A stretch of DNA of 25,539 nucleotides from an uncultured Planctomycetota bacterium (GCA_902797455.1 CADBTE010000221.1:1-25539), one strand, 5' to 3'. Shown: positions 7,447 through 16,324, counted from the stretch's first letter. Made by a program: numbers and translations. Notes: generated from the sequence alone by a model not told the origin.

Positions 7447-8826
7447 ATGAAAATTCTCATTATCGGAGGAGGAGTCATCGGCAAGGCGATCGCCGAATTC
7501 CTCATCAACAAAAAACACGCCGTCAAGGTGATCGAGAAAGACCCGGACAAATGCAAGCAGCTCGGCGAGCAGCTTGACGCCGCTGTGATCGAAGGTTCGG
7601 CGCTTTCCCCCTCCGTTCTCGATGACGCGAACATCGGCGATACCGACCTGTGTCTTTCGCTCACCGGAAACGCCGAACTGAACATTGTCACCGCCTCGCT
7701 GGCCAAAGGGATGGGGGCCAAGCGGGTCGCCGCCCGAGTCTACGCCGACATCTTTAATGGCATGGGGGATTTCGACTTTGCCTCCCATTTCAAGATCGAT
7801 CGGCTCCTTTGTGTCGAACACCTCACCGCCACGGCGATGGTGCGCAAGATGGGAGAACCGGTGATCATGAATGATCACATCGCCCGTGACCGCATAAAGG
7901 TACAGGACATCACTATCACCAAAGAGACCAAGGCGTGCGGTGTCCCGCTGCGCGAGCTGATGCTCCCCTCCGAGGTGCGGATCGGCGCCATCCGCCGCAA
8001 AACAGCGGCTAAAGATTCGATGGAATCAATCGAGGAAACCTTCATCCCAAACGCCGACACCGAAATCACACTCGGTGACCAAATCACCATCATCGGTCTC
8101 CCGAAGTGGATCGAGGCGGTCGAAAAGCGTTTCGAACAGACCGGCTCCAAACAGTCTGTCACGATCATCGGCGGAAGCCGTTCGGGGGTCTGTCTGGCAA
8201 AAATCTTAAAGGCCCAGAGATACCAGGTTCGGCTGCTTGAAAAGGAAGAGCGCCGAGCTAATGCGCTGTCAAAAAAGCTCGCCGGCACCTGCGAGATTCT
8301 CCGTGCCGACGCGCGCCGGGTGGAGTCGCTCCTAAATGACGCCGAGGTTCGCGAAGAGACGATTTTCATCGCCGCGACCGACGACGATGAAGACAATGTC
8401 ATGACCTGCCTTGAGGCCGGTCAGCTCGGCGTCAAGCGAACCATCACCCTGATCCGGCACTCCGACTACGCCAGCGTTCTCAAAAAATTGGGACTGAACG
8501 AGACGGTGAGTCCCTATCATCTCGTTCAGCAAGAGGTTGAGAGTCTTCTCCAAACCGGCCCGGTACGCTATAAAAACAGCGACGCGGTCGGCGGCGGGAT
8601 CCTCTTAGTCGAGCTCGATGTCGGCGAAAATTCGCCTTTGACTCAAAAACAGCTTAAAGATGTCGACAGGCCCAAAGACTCCCTTTTGATCGCTCGTATC
8701 CGAGGAAACGCTATCGCGGTCCCTGGGGCGGGAGATACCCTGGAAACCGGCGATATCATTGTCGCCTTGGTCTACGAAAAAGACCTTCCCGCTTTGATCG
8801 ACGCGGTCACCGCCCCAAAAAAGTAG
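7447..8826 (+). CDS. trkA: TrkA-type potassium uptake regulator, two RCK domains
   Basis: A 459-residue cytoplasmic protein organised as two tandem RCK units, as in E. coli TrkA. The first Rossmann fold begins 'MKILIIGGGVIGKAIAEFL' with acidic E33-K-D ending the second strand, followed by an RCK_C-like segment around residues 140-225. The second fold begins 'VTIIGGSRSGVCLAKIL' near residue 238 with 'LLEKEERR', followed by a C-terminal RCK_C domain ending 'TGDIIVALVYEKDL'. TrkA binds nucleotides and gates the TrkH/Ktr potassium channel, but no channel gene is in the window. The frame also allows a TTG start at 7435, 3 nt from AAGGAG (7426-7431). I chose the ATG at 7447 because homologues start at 'MKI.I.G'. 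Confidence 0.92.
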   Translation: MKILIIGGGVIGKAIAEFLINKKHAVKVIEKDPDKCKQLGEQLDAAVIEGSALSPSVLDDANIGDTDLCLSLTGNAELNIVTASLAKGMGAKRVAARVYADIFNGMGDFDFASHFKIDRLLCVEHLTATAMVRKMGEPVIMNDHIARDRIKVQDITITKETKACGVPLRELMLPSEVRIGAIRRKTAAKDSMESIEETFIPNADTEITLGDQITIIGLPKWIEAVEKRFEQTGSKQSVTIIGGSRSGVCLAKILKAQRYQVRLLEKEERRANALSKKLAGTCEILRADARRVESLLNDAEVREETIFIAATDDDEDNVMTCLEAGQLGVKRTITLIRHSDYASVLKKLGLNETVSPYHLVQQEVESLLQTGPVRYKNSDAVGGGILLVELDVGENSPLTQKQLKDVDRPKDSLLIARIRGNAIAVPGAGDTLETGDIIVALVYEKDLPALIDAVTAPKK

Positions 8827-8865
8827 GAGCGGCGAAAAACAACGCGAAAGCCATGTTTCTCATTC

Positions 8866-8872
8866 AGGAGGA
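8866..8872 (+). promoter_or_regulatory. strong ribosome binding site of the TPR lipoprotein
   Basis: AGGAGGA sits six bases before the ATG at 8879. It is the strongest Shine-Dalgarno match in the window and suggests high translation of this lipoprotein compared with its neighbours, several of which lack a clear site. Confidence 0.7.
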
Positions 8873-8878
8873 TATTCG

Positions 8879-9826
8879 ATGAACCAAAGAAGGATCTTCA
8901 CCACCCAAAGCGCTCAAAACTCCACGCGCCGTTTCAACGGTTGGGGAAACGCATTGCTGCTGTTAGCCGCATTGACCGCTGCTTTGACCGGCTGCTCGAA
9001 AAGGCAGTCCAACGGCTACTACGACGATGGAATCAAAGCGCTCAACGCCGGTCAATACAAAGAGGCGAGCGACTTCTTTACCCTGGCGACCGATTCGAAT
9101 CCCAGAAACGCCGCCGCCTATCTGGCTCGGGGAATCTGCTCCCTCAGACTGGGGGACTATGAACCGTCTCTGCGTGATTTTCAAACGACCCTGACCCTCA
9201 GTCCCGGAAGCATTGACGCTCGGCGGGGGAGCGGCGAGGCTCACCTGGGACTGGAACAGTGGGAAGAGGCAGCCAAAGATTTCGACGCCGTTTTGGCCGT
9301 CGCCCCCGACGACCTCAACACGTTAAATAACCGAGGCTTTGCTCGCTCTCATATGGGACTCCTCCAAGAGGCGCTGGAGGACTTCGACGCCTGTATCAAA
9401 AAAGACCCCAAATGCGCCCTGTATCTGCACAATCGCGGCTCCTTGTACCGCCGGTTGGAACAGCCCAATTCCGCCTTGGCCGATTTCAATGACGCCATTG
9501 CGTTGAGCCCGGACGATCCGATCCTCTACGTCACTCGCGGTTCGACCTACTATCAGGCCGGCCGATGGGATGACGCGATGCGGGACTTCAATACCGCCAT
9601 CGAGAAAGACGGCACCTTGGCCGCCGGATACAAATCTCGGGGGAAGTGCCTCAAAAGTCAGGGAGAATGGAAACAAGCCATCGCCGACTTTTCCCGCGCT
9701 ATCGAGCTGGATCCCCTCGACAGCGAGCTCTACTACGAACGAGGCGCCGCCGCGCTTCAGGCCGGCGATCAGCAGATGTATGATGATGATATGGCCAAGT
9801 TCAGCGCATTGACAGAGCAACAATAA
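8879..9826 (+). CDS. TPR-repeat lipoprotein
   Basis: A 315-residue predicted lipoprotein: basic N-region (R4, R5, R17, R18), hydrophobic core 24-37 and lipobox LTGC with the lipidated cysteine at C39. From about residue 45 to the end there are seven to eight consecutive 34-residue tetratricopeptide repeats, for example 'AYLARGICSLRLGDYEPSLRDF' and 'LYVTRGSTYYQAGRWDDAMRDF'. TPR superhelices bind other proteins, so it likely acts as a scaffold at a membrane face. The periplasmic partner cannot be told from sequence. The unusually long N-terminal extension (about 23 residues) before the hydrophobic core is a minor oddity. Lipidation would require Lgt, which is encoded at the right edge of the window. 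Confidence 0.9.
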   Translation: MNQRRIFTTQSAQNSTRRFNGWGNALLLLAALTAALTGCSKRQSNGYYDDGIKALNAGQYKEASDFFTLATDSNPRNAAAYLARGICSLRLGDYEPSLRDFQTTLTLSPGSIDARRGSGEAHLGLEQWEEAAKDFDAVLAVAPDDLNTLNNRGFARSHMGLLQEALEDFDACIKKDPKCALYLHNRGSLYRRLEQPNSALADFNDAIALSPDDPILYVTRGSTYYQAGRWDDAMRDFNTAIEKDGTLAAGYKSRGKCLKSQGEWKQAIADFSRAIELDPLDSELYYERGAAALQAGDQQMYDDDMAKFSALTEQQ

Positions 9827-9856
9827 CCGATTGTTTTTCCCCTGCCTCAAAGACCT

Positions 9857-12241
9857 ATGACGGAGGAACAGTACCAGTCGCTCTTCGGCCCGATTGAATA
9901 TATCAAGGGGGTCGGGCCGGCCCGGGCGTTGCTGCTCAGGCGGTTGGGAATTGTTCGCCCTGTCGATCTTCTCTTCCATTTTCCCCGCTCCTATCAAGAC
10001 CTCACTCGGTTAAGGAATGTCGACGGCTTCGAGGATGGGATGGAACTGACCATCGCCTCGACCGTCGTCTCTTCCGATCTGCGTTTTATCCCCCGCCGTC
10101 GGGGACTGTCGGTTCTCAAAGCCCGGATGACCGACCCCACCGGTGCGCTGTTCGACGTGGTCTGGTTCAATATGCCCTGGCTTTCGGATCAGCTCTCATT
10201 GGGCCGGCGCTGTTTTTTATTCGGTAAACCGAAACTCGAAAAAAGTGGCCGCCGCTGGCAGCTGTCTAATCCCAAGGTGATCTGGCGCCCAATGCCGGAG
10301 GAAGAGAAAACAAGCGAAGGTGATTGCGACGGCGACACTTCCCCGGTTCAAAATTCCTATACCGAGGAAATTCCCCCCTACCTGCCAAACTACCCACTGA
10401 CCGAAGGACTCAAGTCATATCACCTCCAACGGATCATCCGGCCGCTGCTCGAGACTCTCCCACCGCTGCTGACCGATGTATTCCCTGACTCCTATCGCCG
10501 GGAACACCACCTCGATTCGCTGGCCGAGGCAATCCGCTCGATCCACTTTCCCGAGAGCATCGACGCTCTCCACCGAGCCCAGCGGCGTTTCATCTACCAG
10601 GAATTCTTCCTCTTTCAGCTGGCGCTGGGACTTCGCCGCCGTCAGCATATCGCCTGGCTCAAAGCCGAGCCGCTCCCCGGTTCTCCCGCGCTTTTGAAGC
10701 GCATTTTCAGCCGCTTTCCCTACGAGATGACCGACGCGCAGAAGCGGGTTATCGGCGAGATTTCAGACGATCTGGGGCGAACGACACCGATGAACCGCCT
10801 CCTTCAGGGGGATGTCGGAAGCGGCAAGACGCTCGTCGCCGCGGCCGCGATCCTGCAGGTCATCGCCCACCGTCATCAGGCGGTCCTGATGGCCCCGACC
10901 GAAATCCTCGCCCGGCAGCACCTCCAGACCTTCTCCCGTCTGCTGGAAGACTCCCAAGTTAAAATCGTCGGCCTGTTCGGCGGCCAAAAAAGCGCTGAGC
11001 GCGCGGCAATCCTCGCGGATATCGCCTCAGGGAGGGCCGACTTGATCATTGGGACACAGGCAATCATCGCCGGAAGCATCTCCTTCGCTCATCTCGGACT
11101 GGTCGTGATCGACGAGCAGCATAAATTCGGGGTTCTGCAGCGGGCACGCCTAAAGAGCGAAACAGGGTTTGACCCGCACTATCTGGTAATGACCGCCACC
11201 CCTATCCCGCGGTCGGTCACCATGACCCTCTTCGGCGATCTGGATGTCTCTCTCCTCGACGCCGCCCCCCCCGGACGCAAGCAGGTTAAAACCTATATTG
11301 TCTCTCCCAAGGACAGAGAGGCTTGGTGGGCCTTTTTCCGCGAAAAGATCGAACGAGGACGACAGGGGTACGTGGTTGTCCCCCGGGTCGGCGAAAACAA
11401 AGGTCCTCTCCCCCTTGAACCGGTTCTCTGGGAAGAGGAGGCACTGGCCGATATCCCCGCCTCGACCTCTCCATTCCGACCCCTCCGGATCACGGAAGAT
11501 GAGGAACCGGGGGAAGAATCGGCCTCTACACTCAAGAGTGTTGATTCTATCTTCCGCGAGCTCTCCGAAGGGCCGCTCAAAGGGCTGCGCCTCGGGATAC
11601 TCCACGGCAGAATGAGTACCGAGGAAAAACAGCGTGTGATGCTCGACTTTCGCTCACGCCAGATCGAGGTACTCATCACCACCACGGTCATTGAAGTCGG
11701 GGTCGATGTCCCCAACGCCACGCTCATGGCGATCGAAAATGCCGATCGATTCGGCCTGGCGCAGCTCCATCAGCTTCGCGGACGCATTGGGCGCGGACGT
11801 CACACGGGGTTTTGCGCCGTCTTTCGAACCGAGGATGAGACTCCCCACGGCGATGACGGCCGGGAAATGAAGGAAGTTTCCGGACAGCCGGACAAGAAAA
11901 AGGGACACGTCACAAAAAAGAAGAAGGAAGCCACCGGCAATCTGCTTAACGCGGAAACTCCCTTGGATGTCTTCGCCTCTTCAACCGACGGTTTCTATCT
12001 GGCCGAGCGGGACCTTCAGTTTCGCGGCCCAGGAGATCTATTCGGGACAAGACAACACGGAATCTGCTCTTTCCGTATGGCCGACATCGCTCATGATCAA
12101 GAGATTCTGCGCGAAACACGCCGCGACGCCGCCAATCTTCTCGACGGGGACCCGGGACTGTGCGAAGAGGACCACCGAGCGCTTCGCTCCCAGGTATTAA
12201 AAAAATATGGAACGGCACTCAACCTGGGCGATGTTGGTTGA
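9857..12241 (+). CDS. recG: ATP-dependent DNA helicase RecG
   Basis: A 794-residue superfamily 2 helicase that remodels stalled forks and branched DNA. An N-terminal 'IKGVGPARALLLRRLG' segment and OB-fold wedge domain (to about 300) precede the motor. Walker A is 'GDVGSGKT' (K324), motif II DEQH is at 419-422 and motif III 'MTATPIPRS' starts at 445. Later motifs include 'ATLMAIENADRFGLAQLHQLRGRIGRG' and the RecG-specific 'DLQFRGPGDLFGTRQHG'. It is about 100 residues longer than E. coli RecG because of charged low-complexity inserts near 150-175, 510-560 and 657-700; the last is Lys-rich. No clear ribosome site precedes the ATG. The last codons contain a terminator hairpin serving the convergent gene. 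Confidence 0.97.
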   Translation: MTEEQYQSLFGPIEYIKGVGPARALLLRRLGIVRPVDLLFHFPRSYQDLTRLRNVDGFEDGMELTIASTVVSSDLRFIPRRRGLSVLKARMTDPTGALFDVVWFNMPWLSDQLSLGRRCFLFGKPKLEKSGRRWQLSNPKVIWRPMPEEEKTSEGDCDGDTSPVQNSYTEEIPPYLPNYPLTEGLKSYHLQRIIRPLLETLPPLLTDVFPDSYRREHHLDSLAEAIRSIHFPESIDALHRAQRRFIYQEFFLFQLALGLRRRQHIAWLKAEPLPGSPALLKRIFSRFPYEMTDAQKRVIGEISDDLGRTTPMNRLLQGDVGSGKTLVAAAAILQVIAHRHQAVLMAPTEILARQHLQTFSRLLEDSQVKIVGLFGGQKSAERAAILADIASGRADLIIGTQAIIAGSISFAHLGLVVIDEQHKFGVLQRARLKSETGFDPHYLVMTATPIPRSVTMTLFGDLDVSLLDAAPPGRKQVKTYIVSPKDREAWWAFFREKIERGRQGYVVVPRVGENKGPLPLEPVLWEEEALADIPASTSPFRPLRITEDEEPGEESASTLKSVDSIFRELSEGPLKGLRLGILHGRMSTEEKQRVMLDFRSRQIEVLITTTVIEVGVDVPNATLMAIENADRFGLAQLHQLRGRIGRGRHTGFCAVFRTEDETPHGDDGREMKEVSGQPDKKKGHVTKKKKEATGNLLNAETPLDVFASSTDGFYLAERDLQFRGPGDLFGTRQHGICSFRMADIAHDQEILRETRRDAANLLDGDPGLCEEDHRALRSQVLKKYGTALNLGDVG

Positions 12242-12251
12242 GTGCCGTTCC
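12199..12251 (-). terminator. Rho-independent terminator of the outer-membrane protein gene, inside the recG 3' end
   Basis: A perfect 16-bp inverted repeat (12209-12224 and 12236-12251, arm GGAACGGCACTCAACC) flanks an 11-nt loop. Read on the minus strand it is followed, after three bases, by seven T (12205-12199). No T-run follows on the plus strand, so it is primarily the terminator of the minus-strand gene ending at 12285. Its arms encode the last RecG residues and its stop codon. Confidence 0.82.
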
Positions 12252-12284
12252 ACGCAGGATGGATGTTTCAGTTATTGTCCCGCG

Positions 12285-13904
12285 CTACTTGTTGATCTGC
12301 GCGGTGAACATAATCCCGTGGGCCAGGACGTCGGTGTTTCGTTCGTCTTTGTCTTCCTTGCAGCGGAAGTAGGTCCCGTTCGGGTTGATCACGTAGTCGT
12401 TGACGGTCGTCCCGCGGGCGATGTTGCCTAAGTACATGAACTCGTAGCCGACCTTGAAGGAAAGGGCCTCAGTCCAGTACCAGGAGGCCTCAACTTTGGC
12501 CTGAACCCCAGGAGTGAACTGGTTGAAGTATTCTTTGTAGCTGAACCGGTTGGCGACCGTTCCGAGCGGGGCCTTGGTCGGCAGACCGCCTGTACTGCTG
12601 TCGGAGGAGGAATCGTTGTTTGTGTTGTTGCTCCCGCTGAGGTTCCCCTCCTGATCCGCTTCGGCCTTCAGACCAAACTGACCATATCCACGGATGTTCT
12701 GGCGGTTGAGACCGGCGAAGAACATACCCTCGGCACCAAACCGCCACCGGCCGTTCGCCACCGAGTAACGACCACCGACCTGGGGACCGACGATATGGTT
12801 CTCGGCCTCAAAATCCCAGATCGAGTAACCGAGGTCACAACCGCTGAAAGACTCGTTCGTCTCGGTGTTCGATTCAAAGTTTTCCGACTGGGTTCCGATC
12901 GCTCCACCGTTGCTGGCCGCCATTTGCCCCTCGGTCAAAACCTGGACACGAACCGAGTCGTAGGTGTTCGAGGTCCGGGTGGTCGAGTGACCGAAGAAGC
13001 TCATATCGTCATCGAAACAGGTGTAGCGAACGCCGCCTTCGAGTTCGAGCAGCCCCCTGTTAAACGGGTGGAACCGATAGTTGTACATCGCCTCGACCGA
13101 CCAGTAGTTCAGGTGCGTCTCGATCTGGTACATATCGTAGACGATCGGAATCGGGACAATGGCGTACGCGCCGCGTATCGTGTCGGTTCCCGACTCACCG
13201 GACTCGCTGTTGTTCGAATTGTAGTCGTTGTCGTACTCGGTCGACGAATTGCCGTTCCCCATCATATCAACGATCGCCCAGAGATGGCCGATCCGGGCCA
13301 TCGAGTGCGGGTCGACTAAGCTGAACGAGCTGTCCGTCCCGACACTTCCGCCGCCGACACCGGTGAAGACATAGTAGTCGGCGGAAGCGGCGCCCCGGGT
13401 GATTTCGGCGATGTAGTCCGACGCTAAGATCGTCAGCGGGTCGTAGATGTTGATGCTCGCGTCAAGACCGGCCACCTTGTCCGACATAGGCGACACGATC
13501 TGGCTGCGAACCTGCCAGCCGTGATGCCCGATCTGACGGCCGATCTCAAACTCGGTCGTGTTGCTGAACTGGGACTTGAACTCAGAGGTGTTCATCTGGT
13601 TCCCCATCCGCGACATCGTGTAGACGCCCGCGAACGCGTTCGTCACGTACCAGGGCTGTTCCCCGTACTCGTTGTTCCCGTAGCGGTCAAACCCGATCTC
13701 CCGTGTCGACGGTAGCGTCACGGTGATCAACCCGGCGCCGATGCTCCCATAAAGACCCTCTCGAGCGTAGGCCCCGCCGCCAAACTGGTCGTCGGGGTAC
13801 GGTGAGAAGAGCCGCATTTCGGAGATCTGACCCCAGGATACCTGCGTGCTCGCCAAAAGAAGCAGCGCACCTGCAATAGCCCATTTCATCCTGAATTTCG
13901 ACAT
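12285..13904 (-). CDS. BBP7-like outer-membrane beta-barrel protein
   Basis: A 539-residue exported protein with a signal peptide (K3, R5, K7, hydrophobic 8-20, likely cleavage WGQ26-I). The mature part has many amphipathic strands with alternating aromatic residues. It resembles the planctomycete BBP7 beta-barrel family as I recall it, for example 'LLELEGGVRYTCFDDDM', 'GRWRFGAEGMFFAGLNRQNI' and 'LSFKVGYEFMYLGNIARG' near the C-terminus. Two Asn/Ser/Gly-rich stretches (about 214-240 and 419-439) probably form exposed loops. Role: outer-membrane barrel of unknown substrate. No strong ribosome site precedes the ATG at 13904. M6 is an alternative start that would shorten the signal peptide's n-region. 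It has its own terminator and a 353-bp upstream gap, so it is likely monocistronic. Confidence 0.82.
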   Translation of the reverse strand: MSKFRMKWAIAGALLLLASTQVSWGQISEMRLFSPYPDDQFGGGAYAREGLYGSIGAGLITVTLPSTREIGFDRYGNNEYGEQPWYVTNAFAGVYTMSRMGNQMNTSEFKSQFSNTTEFEIGRQIGHHGWQVRSQIVSPMSDKVAGLDASINIYDPLTILASDYIAEITRGAASADYYVFTGVGGGSVGTDSSFSLVDPHSMARIGHLWAIVDMMGNGNSSTEYDNDYNSNNSESGESGTDTIRGAYAIVPIPIVYDMYQIETHLNYWSVEAMYNYRFHPFNRGLLELEGGVRYTCFDDDMSFFGHSTTRTSNTYDSVRVQVLTEGQMAASNGGAIGTQSENFESNTETNESFSGCDLGYSIWDFEAENHIVGPQVGGRYSVANGRWRFGAEGMFFAGLNRQNIRGYGQFGLKAEADQEGNLSGSNNTNNDSSSDSSTGGLPTKAPLGTVANRFSYKEYFNQFTPGVQAKVEASWYWTEALSFKVGYEFMYLGNIARGTTVNDYVINPNGTYFRCKEDKDERNTDVLAHGIMFTAQINK

Positions 13905-14257
13905 GGTTCAATACCCATCATCTAGGCTTAGTGAAACATCCATGCATCCACAAGTGAATCACCGGGTACACACCCGGCCACCTACTTATGGCTGTAGCGG
14001 TATTATCGGTGATTTATTCTCCCGCAGTTGAATCAGAATTGCCCGAAGAGGGATTTTTTTCGATCGAACCGACAAAATTTCTATTACGATCCACGTCTTT
14101 GCGAAATCTGGGCAATTTAGAGGCTTTACACAACAACAACTATCCCAAAATAGACAAATTCGATAAAATCTACTTCCCGGCCCGTTGAGCGGGTCGGGAA
14201 GTTTTCTCGTTTCCTCATGTTAATTCGGTTATTCGACTAATATAGACAGAGGAAAGA
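13905..14257. other. intergenic region, 353 bp, AT-richer than its neighbours
   Basis: It lies between the start of the barrel-protein gene and the stop of the DUF11-type gene, both minus strand. It holds the leader and presumably the promoter of the barrel gene. A GATAAT -10-like element is visible on the minus strand near 14000, but with no convincing -35. A small hairpin, CCGGGT-ACAC-ACCCGG (13962-13977), lies in the expected leader. A larger hairpin lies at 14173-14201. A 66-codon plus-strand frame (13988-14188) has no ribosome site and is not called. Confidence 0.6.
14173..14212. terminator. Rho-independent terminator, possibly bidirectional
   Basis: CTTCCCGGCCCG (14173-14184) and CGGGTCGGGAAG (14190-14201) form a 12-bp stem with one G-U pair and a 5-nt loop. 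On the plus strand TTTTCTCGTTT follows directly. On the minus strand TAGATTTTA follows, a weaker tract. The obvious client is the minus-strand DUF11-type gene ending 56 nt before it. The better T-run on the plus strand would suit an unseen plus-strand transcript. Confidence 0.65.
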
Positions 14258-16165
14258 TTAGGGAACAACATTGATCGTCAGATGCTGCTCGGCCAGTACC
14301 GAACGGGTCCGTCCGTCCAAAAGCCGAATGGCGATCGACTGGACCCCCACATTCTGACTGACGAAATTGATCGGGTAATCGGTATCGAAGGCAATGGAGG
14401 CAAACTCCAAGGGGCGCTCTTGCGAGGCGGTATGACGCGCCCCGGTCTCGTCGACGATGTAGGAAACCCCATCGGGGAAGACCATCGAGATAATCGCCGA
14501 ATCAACCTGGCCCGTCTTCATCGCCTTAATGACCGCGGAGAATTTCTCACCGACGCGCGCCTGCTCGGGAAGCGGGACGACCATCGTCAACCGGGCGGGA
14601 GAATTGTTGTAGGTCGAGGAAGGAGTGCTCCCGCCGCCGGTGTCGCTGCTCGGAGTCGGCGCAAACAGATCACCCGAACCGGGGGAGATCGGCTGTACCG
14701 GCTGAACCGGCTGGCCCGGGTTGACGAGTGTCGAGGAGGTTCGGCGCTCGACGCGGGCGTTGAAATCGTAGACTCCCGCGGCAATGACATTCATATCGAA
14801 CTGAACCGGTATCGTGCCGTGCGGGGGAATCCCATCCAGAAGCCAGGTGAGCGTCTGACCATCCTGATAGGCGGGGGCCGGCTGGGCCGCGGCAAAAGTC
14901 ATTCCGCTGGGGACATTGACGCGAACCACGGCGTCGACTGTCTGATCGGTCAGGTTGGTCACGTGCATCGAATAGGCCGCGCGCGAACCGATGGCCACCC
15001 GCTCCGCCCCGGCGAACTGGAGCGTGAGGGGGGCCTTTCCCGTCCATGTCTGCGAAATGATCCGCTCATCAATCACCACACGCTCCTGGGAGCCGGACGC
15101 CGGCCGGATAATCTGAACCTTGAGCTTGGTACACCCGTCTGATCCCTCGCGTTGATTGAGGATCGTCTTCGCCACCCCCTGATCGTCGGTCATCACCTCG
15201 ACGGTCTGGTCAAAATTCGGCCCAAACCCGACCGATGGCCCCGATACAACCTCGTAGCGGACCAGCCAGCCCGGACGCGGCTCATCGGTCGATCGCCGAT
15301 AGACCGCGGTCTGAAGCGTTTGCGCCTCGCCAATCGGCGCGATCCCCGACTTCGGATAGTAGAAGGACGCATCGATCCAATGGATCTGGCCGCCGGCTGT
15401 TCGGTGATTCCAGTTATCGATATCCGACGCCAATACCGAGATGGAACTGGTCCCTTCCTGGAACGACTGAACCGTCGTCCATGACTGCCCCCGAAGGATA
15501 CTGACGTCGTCGGTCTGTGACGCCGTCCCGCGGTGAATCCTCCACAGCCGGCTGGAAGTGACCGTCAGCATCGAGCGATCATCGATCTTCTTGCTGGTGG
15601 TCATATCGCAATAGAGGCATCCGTTGCGCGGATTCCCCGTCAGGAAGCGGCCGACGCCGTCTAAGTTCCACTCAAGTTTTTCCCCGACGCGCAGGTATTC
15701 GTTCTCGGGGCCGATGTAGCTGGCGACCATAATCACCTCGGTTCCGACCTGCGCGATGATCGAGCGGGGTTCCAGAACCACCAAAGGTCCGGTTCCTTCG
15801 TACTTTTTGGGGAAGAGAACCGCTCCGTCAGGATGCTGGGCCGTCCATCGGCTCGACTCCTCTCCATGGATGGTCATCGCAGCCGACTGCGAGACGTTCT
15901 GCCAGCAGGGGATCGTATCGCCGCAGGTCGAACTCCCCGAGACATTCCGCTCCAGCTCCAGCTCACGAGAGCTGGAGAGTCGATCGGCGCCGGCCTCGGG
16001 CCATTTGCACAGGGACTCCCCCGTCGGATCAATCGACGGCAGCGATTGGCACCCGAGCGCCGCGCTGAGAATCAGCGCCAGAATAGACAGACACAGCGGC
16101 CGAACCGATATGATTCGGCCCCTTATGCTCCCGGCACTGCGACGCGTTTGTCCCCGCTGATACAC
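14258..16165 (-). CDS. large DUF11-domain lipoprotein
   Basis: A 635-residue predicted lipoprotein: basic n-region (R4 to R22), hydrophobic core 24-37 and lipobox ALGC with lipid-bearing C39. The N-terminal half is beta-rich without a recognised family and has a 'CLYC' pair near 190. Residues about 385-475 match a DUF11-type Ig-like domain ('GSRAAYSMHVTNLTDQTVDAVVRVNVPSG'). A Pro/Ser/Gly-rich linker (about 480-515) leads to a second Ig-like segment ('PLPEQARVGEKFSAVIKAMKTGQV') ending 'LTINVVP'. The gene starts with GTG at 16165, with AAAGGA (16178-16173) 7 nt upstream. Inferred role: envelope-anchored structural or adhesive protein, consistent with its barrel-protein neighbour. Confidence 0.82.
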   Translation of the reverse strand: MYQRGQTRRSAGSIRGRIISVRPLCLSILALILSAALGCQSLPSIDPTGESLCKWPEAGADRLSSSRELELERNVSGSSTCGDTIPCWQNVSQSAAMTIHGEESSRWTAQHPDGAVLFPKKYEGTGPLVVLEPRSIIAQVGTEVIMVASYIGPENEYLRVGEKLEWNLDGVGRFLTGNPRNGCLYCDMTTSKKIDDRSMLTVTSSRLWRIHRGTASQTDDVSILRGQSWTTVQSFQEGTSSISVLASDIDNWNHRTAGGQIHWIDASFYYPKSGIAPIGEAQTLQTAVYRRSTDEPRPGWLVRYEVVSGPSVGFGPNFDQTVEVMTDDQGVAKTILNQREGSDGCTKLKVQIIRPASGSQERVVIDERIISQTWTGKAPLTLQFAGAERVAIGSRAAYSMHVTNLTDQTVDAVVRVNVPSGMTFAAAQPAPAYQDGQTLTWLLDGIPPHGTIPVQFDMNVIAAGVYDFNARVERRTSSTLVNPGQPVQPVQPISPGSGDLFAPTPSSDTGGGSTPSSTYNNSPARLTMVVPLPEQARVGEKFSAVIKAMKTGQVDSAIISMVFPDGVSYIVDETGARHTASQERPLEFASIAFDTDYPINFVSQNVGVQSIAIRLLDGRTRSVLAEQHLTINVVP

Positions 16166-16208
16166 GGCAAGATCCTTTCGGTCGATTTAACCGCTTAAGC
16201 GCAAATAA

Positions 16209-16230
16209 TAGATTTCTCCAATGAAATCTA
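16209..16230. promoter_or_regulatory. 8-bp inverted repeat upstream of the DUF11-type gene
   Basis: TAGATTTC and GAAATCTA are separated by six bases, about 45 nt before the GTG start. A TATTAT element on the minus strand (16210-16205) overlaps one edge, so this could be an operator for a dimeric repressor. No -35 element is obvious. Confidence 0.35.
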
Positions 16231-16324
16231 CCTAACTGTTATTGTAATCACATCTGATAAAACAGATAAAACAAATACGCCAGCCGCGGCCGCTTTTTCC
16301 TCATAAATCCCCCGTTCATTTGTT

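Noticed and set aside
13988..14188. 66-codon plus-strand frame before the 14173-14201 hairpin
   Set aside because: No ribosome site or promoter is visible, its stop lies in the terminator loop, and its composition follows AT-rich intergenic DNA. A non-coding transcript is kept as a finding instead.
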